Assembly (NCBI GenBank): GCA_949317995.1
Contig: OX439041.1
Location: 44,563,269-44,627,268 of the forward strand
Source: Acholoe squamosa
Lineage: Eukaryota; Annelida; Polychaeta; Phyllodocida; Polynoidae
Direction: 5' to 3'
Length of the DNA: 64,000 nucleotides
Shown here: in pieces, positions 37,366 through 49,100 of the stretch
How the letters are laid out: every line of letters begins with the position of its first letter
Numbering within the stretch: position 1 is the stretch's first letter
Notes under the pieces: model-generated
Told to the model about the DNA's origin: nothing
Database searches by the model: none
What the model saw: the letters and a program-made list of their open reading frames with translations, nothing else
Position numbers and translations under genes: made by a program

Positions 37366-37440
37366 GTATGTAGCACTTCTGCATGGGTGTCCATTGGATA
37401 CCTCTCAAGGCTCATCTCACATGCCAACAATAGGGTCAAC
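37366..37440 (-). pseudogene. Cys-loop receptor exon: Cys-loop itself, with apparent 4-nt insertion
   Basis: The acceptor ctgtgcag joins in phase to the previous exon (AG|G gives the expected Arg). It reads LTLLLACEMSLERYPMDT, the first half of the C-x13-C loop. The frame then fails. Four extra bases (catg) precede codons that would read QKC, which would place the second cysteine exactly 14 residues after the first. As it stands the second Cys is lost and a stop follows. Confidence 0.7.
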
Positions 37441-38491
37441 CTGCACAGGAGTCAACATGCATACACGTAGTAGCATGTAAAATACTGTATGTTGAATTGA
37501 GTAGTAGGCTCTATGCTTGATTCATTGACTGATTAAAATTCTTTTATTTATACTGAAATAATTTAGGCAGATGCGTGCCTGTGGTTACAATCATTCCAGT
37601 CGATTGTATATATGCTTCACTGGTTTGCAATAATGAGAAAAAGAAGAGAAAAAAATATATAATACTAATATAGAAGGGCTTAAGGTCATGACTTAAGTTA
37701 ATAGAAAGTGTAAAGGAAAGAGAAGAAAGAATAATATATGGAGCAGGCAAGTGCCCCGTTTTAGCTTTAGATGGTTTTAAGCTTTGATAGGGCCGGTGTA
37801 ATAACCCTTAGTAAAGATGGACTGATGTAATTGTCCATATAACCATTGTATGGTGGCAGAAATTGAGTACTCAAAATGATTACATTAGTTCACGAGTGAT
37901 AAATGATGACCTAAAGTCATCTGCAGTGATGACTTTTTCATTGGCCACGGTTTTCTGTATATTTGCGACTGGTGGTATGTCGATAGGACTGATGGTATTG
38001 TCCTATATATATGTAAATAATTTATTGCAAGACAGGAATTGCTTAATTCCTGTCTTCTAGTTTCATATGATAATCTTGAGGAGGGGAGGGAGGAGTGGGT
38101 TGGGGTAGGAGTAGGGTTTAGGTAGACCCTGGCTTATAGTATGTTGTTTCTTAAAATTGTTAATTGGTGATGGTATAAGTCTTATTGGTAAGATACTCGA
38201 TATGAATTGGTGCAAAAAAGGTTGGTTACCCATGCCATGCACAGGCGATGCCTAGAAAAGATTGAGCATGTCATAGATATCACTGGTACATGTATTTAAA
38301 AGTGTTGTTTGTCTAAAACAGATACAGCTAATTGATATTCAAAGGTTCTGTCGTCTATGTTTGTCTATACACGCAAAATCGGCTGAAGTATCGCATGTAC
38401 AATGTGTTTTCCACAAAACAATTGTAACAATTGGTAATAGGGCAGCAGATCTTTACTTTTAAGACGAGTCGATAGGAGCAGTAAATATTAC
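37441..38491. other. intron of the Cys-loop receptor gene
   Basis: AT-rich, with no exon or repeat recognised. Confidence 0.4.
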
Positions 38492-38698
38492 CTAACACTT
38501 TTGAAGATAGTTCCATCCTCATATATCCAGATGAGTAGACCGTCACTTTTCATATTTTCCTCACGTTTGCCATAAGGTCAGGCTGCCACACCATGCAGGC
38601 TAAAACTCTCAGGTTCCAGGATCACCACGCTCTCCATATTCATGTATCAGCCTTGGGTCTGTCCACTTGTGTCGGAAGTATATAATCACATCAAAGTC
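38492..38698 (-). pseudogene. Cys-loop receptor exon: loops with two frame changes
   Basis: Between acceptor ccttatag and donor TTAG|GTAATA. Frame 0 gives DFDVIIYFRHKWTDPRLIHE and soon stops. Frame +2 gives NLRVLACMVWQPDL (the WxPDL motif). Frame +1 gives NMKSDGLLIWIYEDGTIFKS then VR, the conserved '(L)IxIxxDGxxxxSxR' end. All three parts are in the expected order, so two indels separate them. The exon is 207 bp where 221 bp is usual for the family. Confidence 0.75.
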
Positions 38699-39060
38699 CT
38701 ATAAGGTAGGACCAATAAATGGACTTATTTTTACATGTTTAGTAAGATTCTGGACTCCCGTAGACTAACGCACAGTAAAGCATATTGTGATTATTTACGA
38801 TATATGGATTCGTATTTGCCAAAAAGTTATTTGACATTTTGACTGTATTACCCCTCCTTCCGGCCTCATCACGGGGCGCAGGAAAGTGTGGAATGTCAAC
38901 AAAGGCACTTCCGGTCGGTCTATATCCAGCATTTGAATTTTTTTTTCCCACATACCTGATGTTTGCAGACCTCGTTAGCATAGATTTCAATGGAGCCTGT
39001 GGAGTTATTAACAGAGAACCATCCTTAGATATCCTAGATGAACATGCCATGCCAAATTCC

Positions 39061-39282
39061 TCCATTTTCTTCAAAATAAATAAGAATCCATTGATTTTCC
39101 ACATCGATACGAGTCGGGACCCGCCCCGTCCGGCCATTCCTTGCTCGACGCGTGGCTGACCTAGTTTTTACATCCGGGCACCTACCCGCTCTGTCAACAA
39201 GAAGCAATGGCCGTGTACCGGGCCGTGTGCGTTGGATCGTTATGGAAAATCAATGGATTCTTATTTATTTATAAGAAAATGG
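39061..39282. repeat. inverted repeat with 40-bp outer arms
   Basis: tccattttcttc...gattttcc at 39061-39100 is the inverse of ggaaaatc...gaagaaaatgga-like sequence at 39243-39282, with very few mismatches. The GC-rich middle (cccgccccgtccgg) has a partial inverse (ccgggccgtgtgcg). It is a foldback element inside the receptor intron; the 106- and 132-codon open frames across it are probably chance. Confidence 0.7.
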
Positions 39283-39408
39283 ATACAAAATATAGGCGAA
39301 CACCAACTAGAGATCGTATATTTTGCGAGATGAAAGCTACTTTTGTGACTTTTGTGTCAGGGACTACTTTTTCTGCGGAGTAGTCCTAACCAGAAGTAAA
39401 TAACCAAG

Positions 39409-39442
39409 ATGGCGGGACCTGCCCCAAAAGTTCAATTAAACA
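39409..39442 (+). CDS. possible first coding exon of a plus-strand gene
   Basis: ATG in strong context (ccaagATGG), overlapping a YY1-type AAGATGGCGG motif and preceded by an in-frame TAA at 39397. It reads MAGPAPKVQLN and ends at a good donor (AACA|GTGAGTTT), phase 1. 'KVQLN' after a short leader resembles the start of aldo-keto reductases, but no second exon with the GLGTW motif was found. It lies inside an intron of the minus-strand receptor gene. Confidence 0.4.
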
Positions 39443-39495
39443 GTGAGTTTTTGTTTGATTTCATCGCTTCCCTGTGCCTAAACATGTAAAAATAA

Positions 39496-39650
39496 ATATA
39501 GGAATGACGAATTTTGTGTATTGAATGTTTGTATTGACATCGAGAGCCGGTCACATTTCCCTCTCGTTCGTATAACTCACTCGAGGGAAATATGACCGGC
39601 TCTCGATGTCAATACAAACATTCAATACACAAAATTCGTCATTCCTATAT
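39496..39650. repeat. nearly perfect 68-bp hairpin
   Basis: The left arm 39496-39563 (atataggaatgacgaatttt ... cggtcacatttccctc) is the exact inverse of 39583-39650 except for about one base. The loop is 19 nt. Such near-identity means a young foldback element or selection for structure. Confidence 0.9.
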
Positions 39651-40436
39651 ACTTATTTGTGATTCCCTGTGGGCTACAATCTGTGATTTAAACAATACAA
39701 AATGACAAATTCTTTTATGACAGCTTAAGTATGAATTTTACTTTTAAAACAATGGTTCATGGGTGAAATAACACACATATACATGTATACTTTGCTCATT
39801 GCAGATACTAAGTAGCTTTATTCGAAAAAAAAAAAACAACCTATTATACACTTTTGATGCTGCGCATGCGATAAGGCCAACTCCCACTACTTGAAAATGG
39901 GTCTAAAACGCCTGTGATTCTGGATATCGGCAACCTTGGAGTCTTGTCAAAAACAAAATTCACAAGGATTCCCATACCACTCCTACCTTTCTCAAACCCC
40001 ACTACTAGCCACTATGGAAAGGGAAATGTCTGTGATATTCATCTCTGTACTGACTAGTTGCTACTTTGATTCACAAGTACAACATTCTTATGGCTATAGT
40101 GTGTAGAACTTGGGTCCTGATTTATGAAAAATATACAGACCTCTTGTGATTTACTAAAGATTCTTGTTTTCCTCTAAATCACAGGGAATTTCCCTATATC
40201 ACAGAGATTTCTGGCCTCTTGTGAGAAAAATATCAAAAACTTTTGATGTATTCCACTCCTGAAATAACAACACTTTGACAAGGGTTCCTAGCTGTTATTG
40301 GACTTCCTCGGATGATAATACCACCCTAAATATTGGCTGAATAACAACATATCTTACATCACAAGAATTTTCTAACTATTTTCGGGTTGTGGGATTTGGC
40401 CTATAAGAATAGTAAAATTAAAGTTGGTCTTCCTAC

Positions 40437-40504
40437 CATGTCGACATCGGTAATATTCGTAATCCTCACTAGCTTGTAATTGATTGAAATATTTGTTGGC
40501 ACAC
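40437..40504 (-). CDS. Cys-loop receptor exon: 68-bp beta-strand exon
   Basis: Exactly 68 bp between ttcccttag and ATG|GTAGGAAG. It reads GVPTNISINYKLVRITNITD, then VDM. A 68-bp exon with these phases at this place is typical of GABA-A/glycine receptor genes. It continues directly as DFDVIIYFRHKW in the next exon. Confidence 0.85.
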
Positions 40505-40751
40505 CTAAGGGAAAGTGAGTAACAAAAGAAGAACGTATTAAAGCAACATTTAGCGATGGAAAGGTTAGTGGAACGTTCGGGGAAAATCTCATTCAAACTT
40601 ATAAAGGAGAATGTATGTGAAATCACAAAGAGGTAATGCCATTATCCCATTTGACACACTATGGGAAATTGGTACTGATTATCCATTTGTAATTAATTCA
40701 GCTAAATTTGTAAATATCTGAATAAAATCTCACACGCTGTTGGAACCTTAC

Positions 40752-40837
40752 CCTTGTCAACCCCTGGACGTATTCTCTTATCATAGCCTCTTTTCACGAA
40801 CAACTCGTCCAACATATCTTTCATTGGTATGCGGTCA
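40752..40837 (-). CDS. Cys-loop receptor exon: N-terminal helix region
   Basis: 86 bp between acceptor ttttatag and donor AAGG|GTAAGG. It reads DRIPMKDMLDELF, then VKRGYDKRIRPGVDKG. The 'YDxRxRPG' motif is the hallmark of the start of the ligand-binding domain in GABA/glycine-type subunits. It splices in phase to 40437-40504. Confidence 0.8.
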
Positions 40838-42092
40838 CTATAAAATATAAAGATGGGAGCGATATGTAGAAAAAAAAGATTGCCAATCTGTACTAAGTCA
40901 ATTACAAGGACTGAGTACCTATCTCATTTTGAATGTATTGTATTTTGAAAATCACTTTGTGCAATAAATACATTATAAATTCAAAAATCGGCTTCTAGAT
41001 TAAATGCAAATTTCGTATGTAAAGGGTTAAAGAACTAAGGAAAACAAATTCGAACGCCATAAAAGTGATATATTTTGATAACTTTTAAGGTTAATATAAA
41101 ATACATTTATGGTTAATGTAAATTACATACTAGTTGATGTTAGATAAAGTCATGAGGAGTACAAATAGCCCTATAGAAAAACCCTTGTTTCAAAATCTGA
41201 TGCCATGATAACATAAAGATCCAAAGCCTCTGCAATCTCTGAATTTGTCTTCTTGACTAATACTGCTTGTCTTGTATATAGGGCAGTGAACACAATAACA
41301 CTGGCTGTTCAATATATCGTCTCAAAATTGCAACCTTATTAGTATTCATACCTGCTAGAAGAATGTTTGGTATTCAAAATGAGAAGGAAACTTGATATCT
41401 GACGTCGAAGATAAGAAATTGAACCATCTGGTTTACATTAAAAAAGCTGAATGGGAAGACAAAGGGACGTTGTGGAGGTCGAAATTGGATGTTTCACAAA
41501 TTTATGTTAATAGGATTTAGATTATTTCATTTATTACCAGCAAACAGTTTTTAAAGAGACAGAAACAATGGAAATAAAAGAAGGCTATTTCTTACGTCAA
41601 ATGAAAATCCAATCCATGTTTGTTTGTTTTTTAGTTATACAGAATGAAAAATATTTTCGAGAACGTTCAGTCAGAAAAGGTTTATGCTAACGATTTGACT
41701 TAACATTTTCGTTACAAACAAGAAAAATGTGGCAAGGACCACGGATAGGAGTTGCGCTCATAGATCATGGCAACATCACTAGCCACTGTGGGTGATGTCA
41801 CTGAGGCAGCATGACGTCACCAATGAAGTCATCGGTGACAGGGAGAAAACCGGAAACATTATGGAGTTGCTACGGTCGCTACGCTCCCGGCCGCTGACGC
41901 AGCTTGCAACTCCAAAAAGAGAAAAAAAGAAGACAAAATGTACCATGGTGGTGTTTTACAATATCCTGGTCCCATACATGTATAGGGTCTTCCATGCTGT
42001 CCCGTCGCTGCTGCCTCAGCAGTTCTAAGTGGAACATGCATGTAGAACATGATTCGTTTCTCTCTCAGTTCCCCTGTGCCTTTGACAGGATT
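40838..42092. other. gene-free stretch
   Basis: The upstream exon(s) of the receptor gene should be here or beyond, but none is recognised. 41868-41920 has a short inverted pair (ggagttgc/gcaactcc) around a GC-rich core. Confidence 0.4.
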
Positions 42093-42216
42093 CAGTGGCG
42101 GATCCATGATTTTGAAAAGGAGGGGGTGCGGCCCTAAAGGAGGGGACGCACCTCTATTTTTGAGCAAATTTTGGGGTCCAAAATATCCCCCCGCGCCCCC
42201 CTCTAAATCCGCCATG
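42093..42216. mobile_element. short MITE with TGGCGGAT ends
   Basis: The left end is cagtggcggatcca and the right end is taaatccgccatg, an inverted pair around G-rich and C-rich halves. GGATTC occurs just outside both ends, suggesting a target duplication. This type is common in invertebrate genomes and usually assigned to hAT. Confidence 0.65.
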
Positions 42217-42856
42217 GGATTCGCACCCACATCCTCGTGTGAACAACACTTTGCGGTCCAAGCCATTGGGACCCATATAATTAGCTACATGTACAATACT
42301 CATTGAATAGCTCTGGAAGCGGGTCCTCGCCAAATCCTTGTGGACCCCCCCCCCCCCCCAACAAAAAAAAAAAATCAAAAAAAAAATCAAAAAAAAAAAT
42401 AAAATCGTACGGGCCGCTTATATTATTGGGTTTGAGAAATGACTATCAGAGCAAGCATTACTAGGCCTATGCATTACTATGAGAAGTTAACAAAAGATGT
42501 ACTTGACTCAGGTGGCATTTTCAATTAGTATATGAATAATTGACAATTTCTCTTTTATTATCTGGCATCTGGGGACCACTGCTGTATACATTTCCTTGCA
42601 ATTAAATGCCAATCGGGCAAACCGACTTGAAACTGTTGGGCTCCCAACGGTTTTTGTCCTCACCATCAATTGGTGCATTCTGATGCATTTAAGACCCTAA
42701 TCAAAAGGCTATCTTAGTCTTATTTCAGATTCCATCGCACATATTTGGGAAGCAAATAGTTCATTTCCTGATGATATAAGCTTTCTAACAGTAAATGGAA
42801 CACCATGTTCAAATAACTCTCTCCCTATATCCTTTCCCCTCTCCTTCCCCTTTTCT
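42217..42856. other. gene-free stretch with poly-C and poly-A runs
   Basis: A run of about 15 C (42344-42359) is followed by A-rich sequence. No gene seen. Confidence 0.4.
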
Positions 42857-43028
<172 letters not shown>

Positions 43029-46000
43029 TTATTCGGGGGGGGGGGGCTGCCTTATCTATCCTGCCCTCACCCCATTCCAACCATTCCTCTAAGCTCAGGC
43101 TCATATCTATCCTGCACTCTTCCCAATCCAACCATTCCTCCCCTCTCAGCCTGGGCCCATCCACACTATAGCTGATGCCATCAGCTTTATTCCTGGCGAA
43201 GGTAACCTAAATGCCCCCCCCCCTCCCCTGGGCCAATCCACACTATATCTGATGCCATCCCAGCAAATTGTCGTGAGTCCTCATCAACCTGTGTGAAGTG
43301 GCTCACACATGTTGCTAGATGGAACACGACGTTGTTATAGCACAAGATCACCAGGAAAAGCAATTGCTATGCCACATGAGTCTAACACACAGTGGCGAAA
43401 GATGAAAGAATGAGTTCTCACTCAAAAAGGAGTCACCATTGATGACCAATCATGGCAACAGATGACGACAACCAGTACACCTGATTGCCCCCCCTCCCCC
43501 TGAGCCCCAGTCAGTGACATCTGGAACCTGCAGGAATGACCCCTGTAGTGTATGGTAGTTCTCCCCACCGCCCTTCTTTCTCCCCCTTCTTTCTCCCCTC
43601 CTCTTCCTTGTTTTTTTTTTTGTTTTTTTAGGAGGGCCCCACCCCCTTAGATCCACCACATGGTGAACATATGGATATTTGGCGGGAATGCCTTTTCCCC
43701 TTGCTCTGCAGCGCCATCTGTTGTGTATGCAAAGAACTATTGCCGCCACCTAGTGGGGAAGGTCTGAACTATTGGCAAGGGTGGTGATGCAGGTTCATGA
43801 ACTTTGATCAACACTAATAAATTGTGCCCAAACACGCTTTATTTTTGGCCAAGTATGGTCTGGGCACATCAGCTATAGTTTCTTCTACTATGTGTTTATT
43901 GTGACTGGATACTACTGACATAGAAGCCGGCGACAAGGAGAACATCGCGTGACTTATCCTATTATCGCCCAGGTGTGACTGGTTGTTAGGCAGCATGGCC
44001 TGCCGACTACCTGCATTTCCACGGTTAGTATTAAAGGCATGTCTAGACCTTTCGACCGTAATCTCTCGCATAAAAGACGCGTCTTATAGGCAAAGTTTTA
44101 GTTCTCCCTGGATTCGCAAGGGGGACATCGAGACCTTTCTTTTGATATGTAACACTTCCCCTAACTAAGAGTAAGTTATAATAGAACATAAATGATAAAG
44201 GGTAGGCACTACCTAATTTTTCAAGACTTTATTCCATGAAGATTATCTAATGAGCAATGGACAGATCTTGAAAAAAGAAGTGGATTTGCTTTTTAATGAA
44301 GTCTTTATGCCAATTTAAAGTGGAATTATGGCCAGTCAAAGGTATCAAATCAGACCCAAAATTCTGCCATAGTTAAGAGTTTAATTTGGATCCAATTCTG
44401 TGATCAAGCAAGATGAATGAAATGGAGACTACATCACTGAAATGATTATTTTGTACAAGTTTCCTTTGATATAAAGTAAGATTTACCCACAAGAATGTAA
44501 ATAATGATACATTTCATTATAGTCAAACAATCTAAAAGGAAATTTTTCATGTCATCTTATCCCGCGAAGTGCGCGCTCTGACAGAATCATGGCAGAATAT
44601 TGTCTTTCACTCAGGATATTTAAATGATCATTACTTCCATTTAAATTGTCATAACAACTTCATTTAAAAAGCAAAATCACTTATCTACATCATATCTATC
44701 AATTTCCCAGTATATAAAATGTATAGCATGAAGTCTTAATTGATATTTAAGTGCTCAACATTAGGGAGGTGGGGAAAGGTGTACAAAGTAATCTCGCCCA
44801 AAAGTTTGCAGGGTCTGTCAAACATTGTGCAGGCTCTTAGAAAAATAAAAGCTATACATTTTCTAAATTATTTTTAACCATAGAACAGGTGGGAACCATT
44901 TATTTGTATGTGCTCTGTGATCTTCTTATCATAAAATGGTTCTAACTTTTTGGTTGAAATCCAATGGGGTCAAAGCTCAACTTCCCTGCATTCAATCTTA
45001 TATATATAAAAAAGTTCATTTTGAAGGCCTATCCAAGCCCATTAAAATGAGCCCATGATTGTTAAGATCCTCCAATAAATAGATTCAGAATGAGCTTCCA
45101 AAGAAAGGAGAGTTAAACACTCCCCAGTTTCAGCTTTATCACAGTTTCACACCTCCACTGCAGCAGAATCACGCACTGGGGTTATTTCAGTGCCTATAAA
45201 GGGTTCCAGGGGTGTATCGACTGTCCTGAGGCCACAGATAGATACACATAGCTTTTTGAATTTTTATATTAAAAATCCCTTCAGTAGCACAAAAGTTATG
45301 AATTTTTCATTTTTTTTTTTACTAGAATCCAAAACTCTAGGTGCGTCTTATACACGCACTGCGTCTTATACGTGGTAGATTACGGTACATAAAATGACAA
45401 TAAGGATATCCTCTCTACCTACTGGTAGTACTATCACTCAGCCAGTGGGAAGGTAGGGGTGATAGCTCTGTCAGGCTTATGGGGGGATGTGTTGAACGAC
45501 TTTGATGAGGGTTTGATTCCGGGGTTTGATTTATACTTTAAACTTAAAATTAAGTAATAAAGTTTAAATGAATAGGCCAGGGGTGGGACAAAAACAACAA
45601 CAAAATAACTACAAAACTTCTAGATCTACCTAGATCATAGACGTTCGAACTGTGGGGCCCTTCCCTCGAGCGTAGTTTTCCGTGGGTGGGGGCTCTCGAC
45701 CTAGATCTACCGGGTAGGCCTAGTGTAAAACCTGTTGTAAGGCCACTCCAAAAAAAATTTGTTTCTCATGACCAAGTCAGATGGAGGCGGAAAAGTTTTC
45801 GGTCAGCCTCTGCAAAAATCCACCAATGGTCTAACCCCTCCATTGTAAAATTTGTTAACAATATCCACTCCCAAAGCTAAGGTAAACTGCCTTGTGAGGC
45901 TTGTCGGGCTATTGGTGCACATGTATTAAATCAGGGCCTATCAGTCAGTAAAGTGCCTGTTGTTTTAATTGTGGCAAATCACTGGGACACTTTTGGCGAT

Positions 46001-46164
46001 TAGTGATGGGAATGATGTATCCAGATCATAAAGGAAGATCAATTGATTCATGTTTTATAAAGTTGATATTAGTTGAAGTTTAGCAGACATGGTACTTTCA
46101 ATGTTGACATTTTTGTGCAGTCTTTTAATCGTCTAGATGTTTTGATTTGCAGATATTATTATGT
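43029..46164. other. gene-free stretch upstream of PISD, with element fragments
   Basis: 44056-44092 and 45340-45388 are end pieces of the TACCGTAA / ATAAGACGCG family. 45741-45835 is a 'ggccactccaaaaaaaattt' type fragment. The PISD promoter should be at the right edge; no clear TATA or CpG-rich element is seen. An in-frame TAA at 46126 precedes the PISD ATG. Confidence 0.45.
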
Positions 46165-49100
46165 ATGAAAATCACTTTCAGATGCATTGGGTGTGGGGCA
46201 TCGCTGTCGAAACGAGCTGTATTAGCAGTTCCTCAACACCAGCGACTGCTCCAGAATAGGGCCGGTCAGTTCACCCGGCATTATGCGCGAGGTAACCAAA
46301 GTTAGTATAGTCAGTGTGTAAACACCTGATAATACCTTACTTACTATGTATTGCTTGCCTTACTTACCACTAAATCTCTGAGCTCACTTAATAATGCGTA
46401 ATCATAGACACATCAAGGTGTAAAATACCTCGTATGTGTTTCAGGTCACCAAACAGACTCAATCCTACATTTTCATCTAACTTTGAGCAAAATTTATTTG
46501 GACTTGTATCGGGGTTATCATTGAAAAAAAAGCCCTTGAAGATATCCCCAAAATGTACAGATATCTTCTTTCTAAAACAGAAGAATCTAAAACATAAAAC
46601 TATTGGCTAATTTTCCGGATATTTGCTGTCGAACGCGACATACGCCCTTTATTGAGCTTATTCGTCATTGACATAAAATCATATGAGTTCATGTGTTTGT
46701 TGCATTACAGTAAATTACAGTGAGTCTTGTCATAAGATGATCTATAATGGGGTATCAGTATAATGCTTGCCTATTACTTAGTGCAGGAAGGTTGTAACTG
46801 CGTTATTGAAGTTTTGCAGGTGAGGCAAAAGAAGTGTTCCACTTACTATAGCACCAAGTGGATTCAGCAATATTGCAATGGGGCCTGTAAGCACATATAT
46901 CATAGACAGAGCTTCGGTACTTTCATAGTAGCTAGATAATGGTCAATAGAATAATTGATGTTAAAACAGAAGAAAACTTATTTTTTTGCCAAAATGTCAG
47001 TTACAACCTTCTTGCACTCTCCTGACGGCATAATGATAAGATGAATAGCTTGACAGATGCACCTTAATGTTAGGACCATCCTATTGGGTGCACCTAGGTT
47101 ATGAAAATGTGTCATTCATTAGCATTAGGCCTAAAAAAAATTCTTGTGTTCAGGTAACATAGCTGAAAAAATTAGGGTAGGTACTGGTAGGTCGATTTTT
47201 TTTTTTTTTTAATTCCTGGATGCCAAAAACTGCCAAAAATGATATAAAACATTACTCAACATATCAAAACAAATTAAAAATACAAAAACAAATCTTGGTT
47301 ATTTTAAGCTAGTAGCATTCGTAAGACTATGGGCTTTAATTTGATATCAAACATGCCTATATATTGAGATTTCTTTTACATTTTTCTTGATTTTGGGTCA
47401 TTTTTATCAAAAAAAATCTAAAAATAAAATTAGGGTTGGGCCAAATAATAAGGGTCGGTTGGGATACCTGAACACAACTTTTTTTTTATAGTCCTTAATC
47501 AGCTTGCTTCATGGTACAAGCATTTTCACTATTATTTGAAAGGTTTGATTTCATTTGACTTCTAGTTAAAGAACATACATTTTTTAGTTCTTTCTGTGAT
47601 TATCATGAAATTTTCTACTTGCATGTATGATGTGAAAATAGCCTACTGGTGTGACAGCCTATACTATAGGCCAAACTGGTCTCTCCAGAACTTCATAAAG
47701 AAATATTTCCTTACAAAATTCTGATGTACATATAGATTTAGATTACCACAACATGTTTGTCTTTGAACAGGGCCCTCACAGCAGGCATCTGGTAACCCCT
47801 TTGTGAGATATATACGCACACTCAAGTGGGTACCCATTCCGCTCGGTGTTGGCTTCGCATACATATCATACCAACAATACGGCCATGTGGTCAAACGAGA
47901 AGAGAAGAAATTGCAGGCCAATGTCGATCCTGAAGAACTACTGGCCAAGGATTGGGTAGTAAGTGATTGAGTGATATTCTGCAGAGCTATAGTCTTATTG
48001 TCTTTGCATGGTAACTGCAACCGATCAATTTCTGACAGTATAATCCCATTAAGAGAATACCAGTATATTCCAATTTACACAACAATAATGTTGTTCTTAG
48101 TTCTGTCAATTTCGGATTATTTACACAGGGCATACAAGAAAAATAAAGAGGGACAGAATATTAGTGTTCTCTTGGTCATATAAAAGAACAAGCGAAAATG
48201 GGGGCTTTTAAAGAACCTCTACCTAGGGGCCTACATCTGAAATTTGAAATATTATTTAATATACTGTAACAGGTCCGGCTATATCGATGCCTTCCTCTGA
48301 AGATCCTGTCCCGGTTATGGGGCACAGTGAACAGCCTTGAGCTACCCATGTGGATGCGGGGACCATTGTATAGGACTTATTCCAGGGCATTTGGATGTAA
48401 CATGGATGAGGCAGCAATCCGAGACCTTGACCACTACCGGAACTTGTCCGAGTTCTTCCGGCGCCGCCTTCGACCCGGTGTTCGCCCTGTAGATACAAAA
48501 GCTCTCATTGTAAGTCTTGTAAACATGATTTATCCAATGAAAAAATTAAGGTGTTTGGATTCTTATGAAATATGGGCGATTACTTAAAACTAGACTTTAT
48601 CACAGCATCAGTACTTTGAGATCCCTATGCTTAGCACCTTTTTGATACAAGGTATTTAGTGCCTTTGAATCTGTCAATGCGATGATGCAATTTCTAATGA
48701 ATTGATTAATGCACTTTGTCTATGTGTCATTATGATGCAGAAATACAACCCATATAACTCCTTGTCAGTGCTAGAGTGCATCATGATATACAGCAGAGCC
48801 TGAGAGCTGATATAGACACGGATCTTTAATGATATAACCAGCATATAACAGTCCAATACTTTTGCTTCTTGATTACCCAACAAACACTTAATAGTCTACA
48901 CATCCTATTACAGACATGTCCTTCTGACGGCGTCGTGCTACACCTGGGGAAAGCTGATCAGGGTTTACTAGAACAGGTCAAGGGTATCACTTATTCACTA
49001 CAAGAATTCCTGGGACCCAAAAGCTGGCCAAACTCTCCTCACGAGCAGGTTCCCACCAAAGCGCACCAGCGGAAGAAGTCACAGACTGACCCGGCTCCCT

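Larger units (their letters stand above)
35933..40837 (-). pseudogene. Cys-loop ligand-gated ion channel gene, frame-disrupted and 3'-incomplete
   Basis: Six minus-strand segments in the right order match the extracellular domain to TM1 of the GABA-A/glycine/glutamate-gated chloride channel family: 40752-40837, 40437-40504, 38492-38698, 37366-37440, 37111-37247 and 35933-36087. The first two are intact and splice in phase. The third needs two frame changes. The fourth carries what looks like a 4-nt insertion inside the Cys-loop. The donor of the fifth does not match the phase of the sixth. TM2-TM4 and a signal-peptide exon are not visible. Such channels are pentameric, gated by neurotransmitters, and sit in the plasma membrane. 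A decaying pseudogene is the simplest reading; clustered 1-nt sequencing errors are the main alternative. The two tRNA-like units lie in the intron before the TM1 exon, on the other strand. Confidence 0.75.

Noticed and set aside
38739..39137. 132-codon minus-strand frame (MAGRGGSRLVSMWKING...)
   Set aside because: It crosses one arm of an inverted repeat and has no domain or splice support. It lies in the receptor intron.
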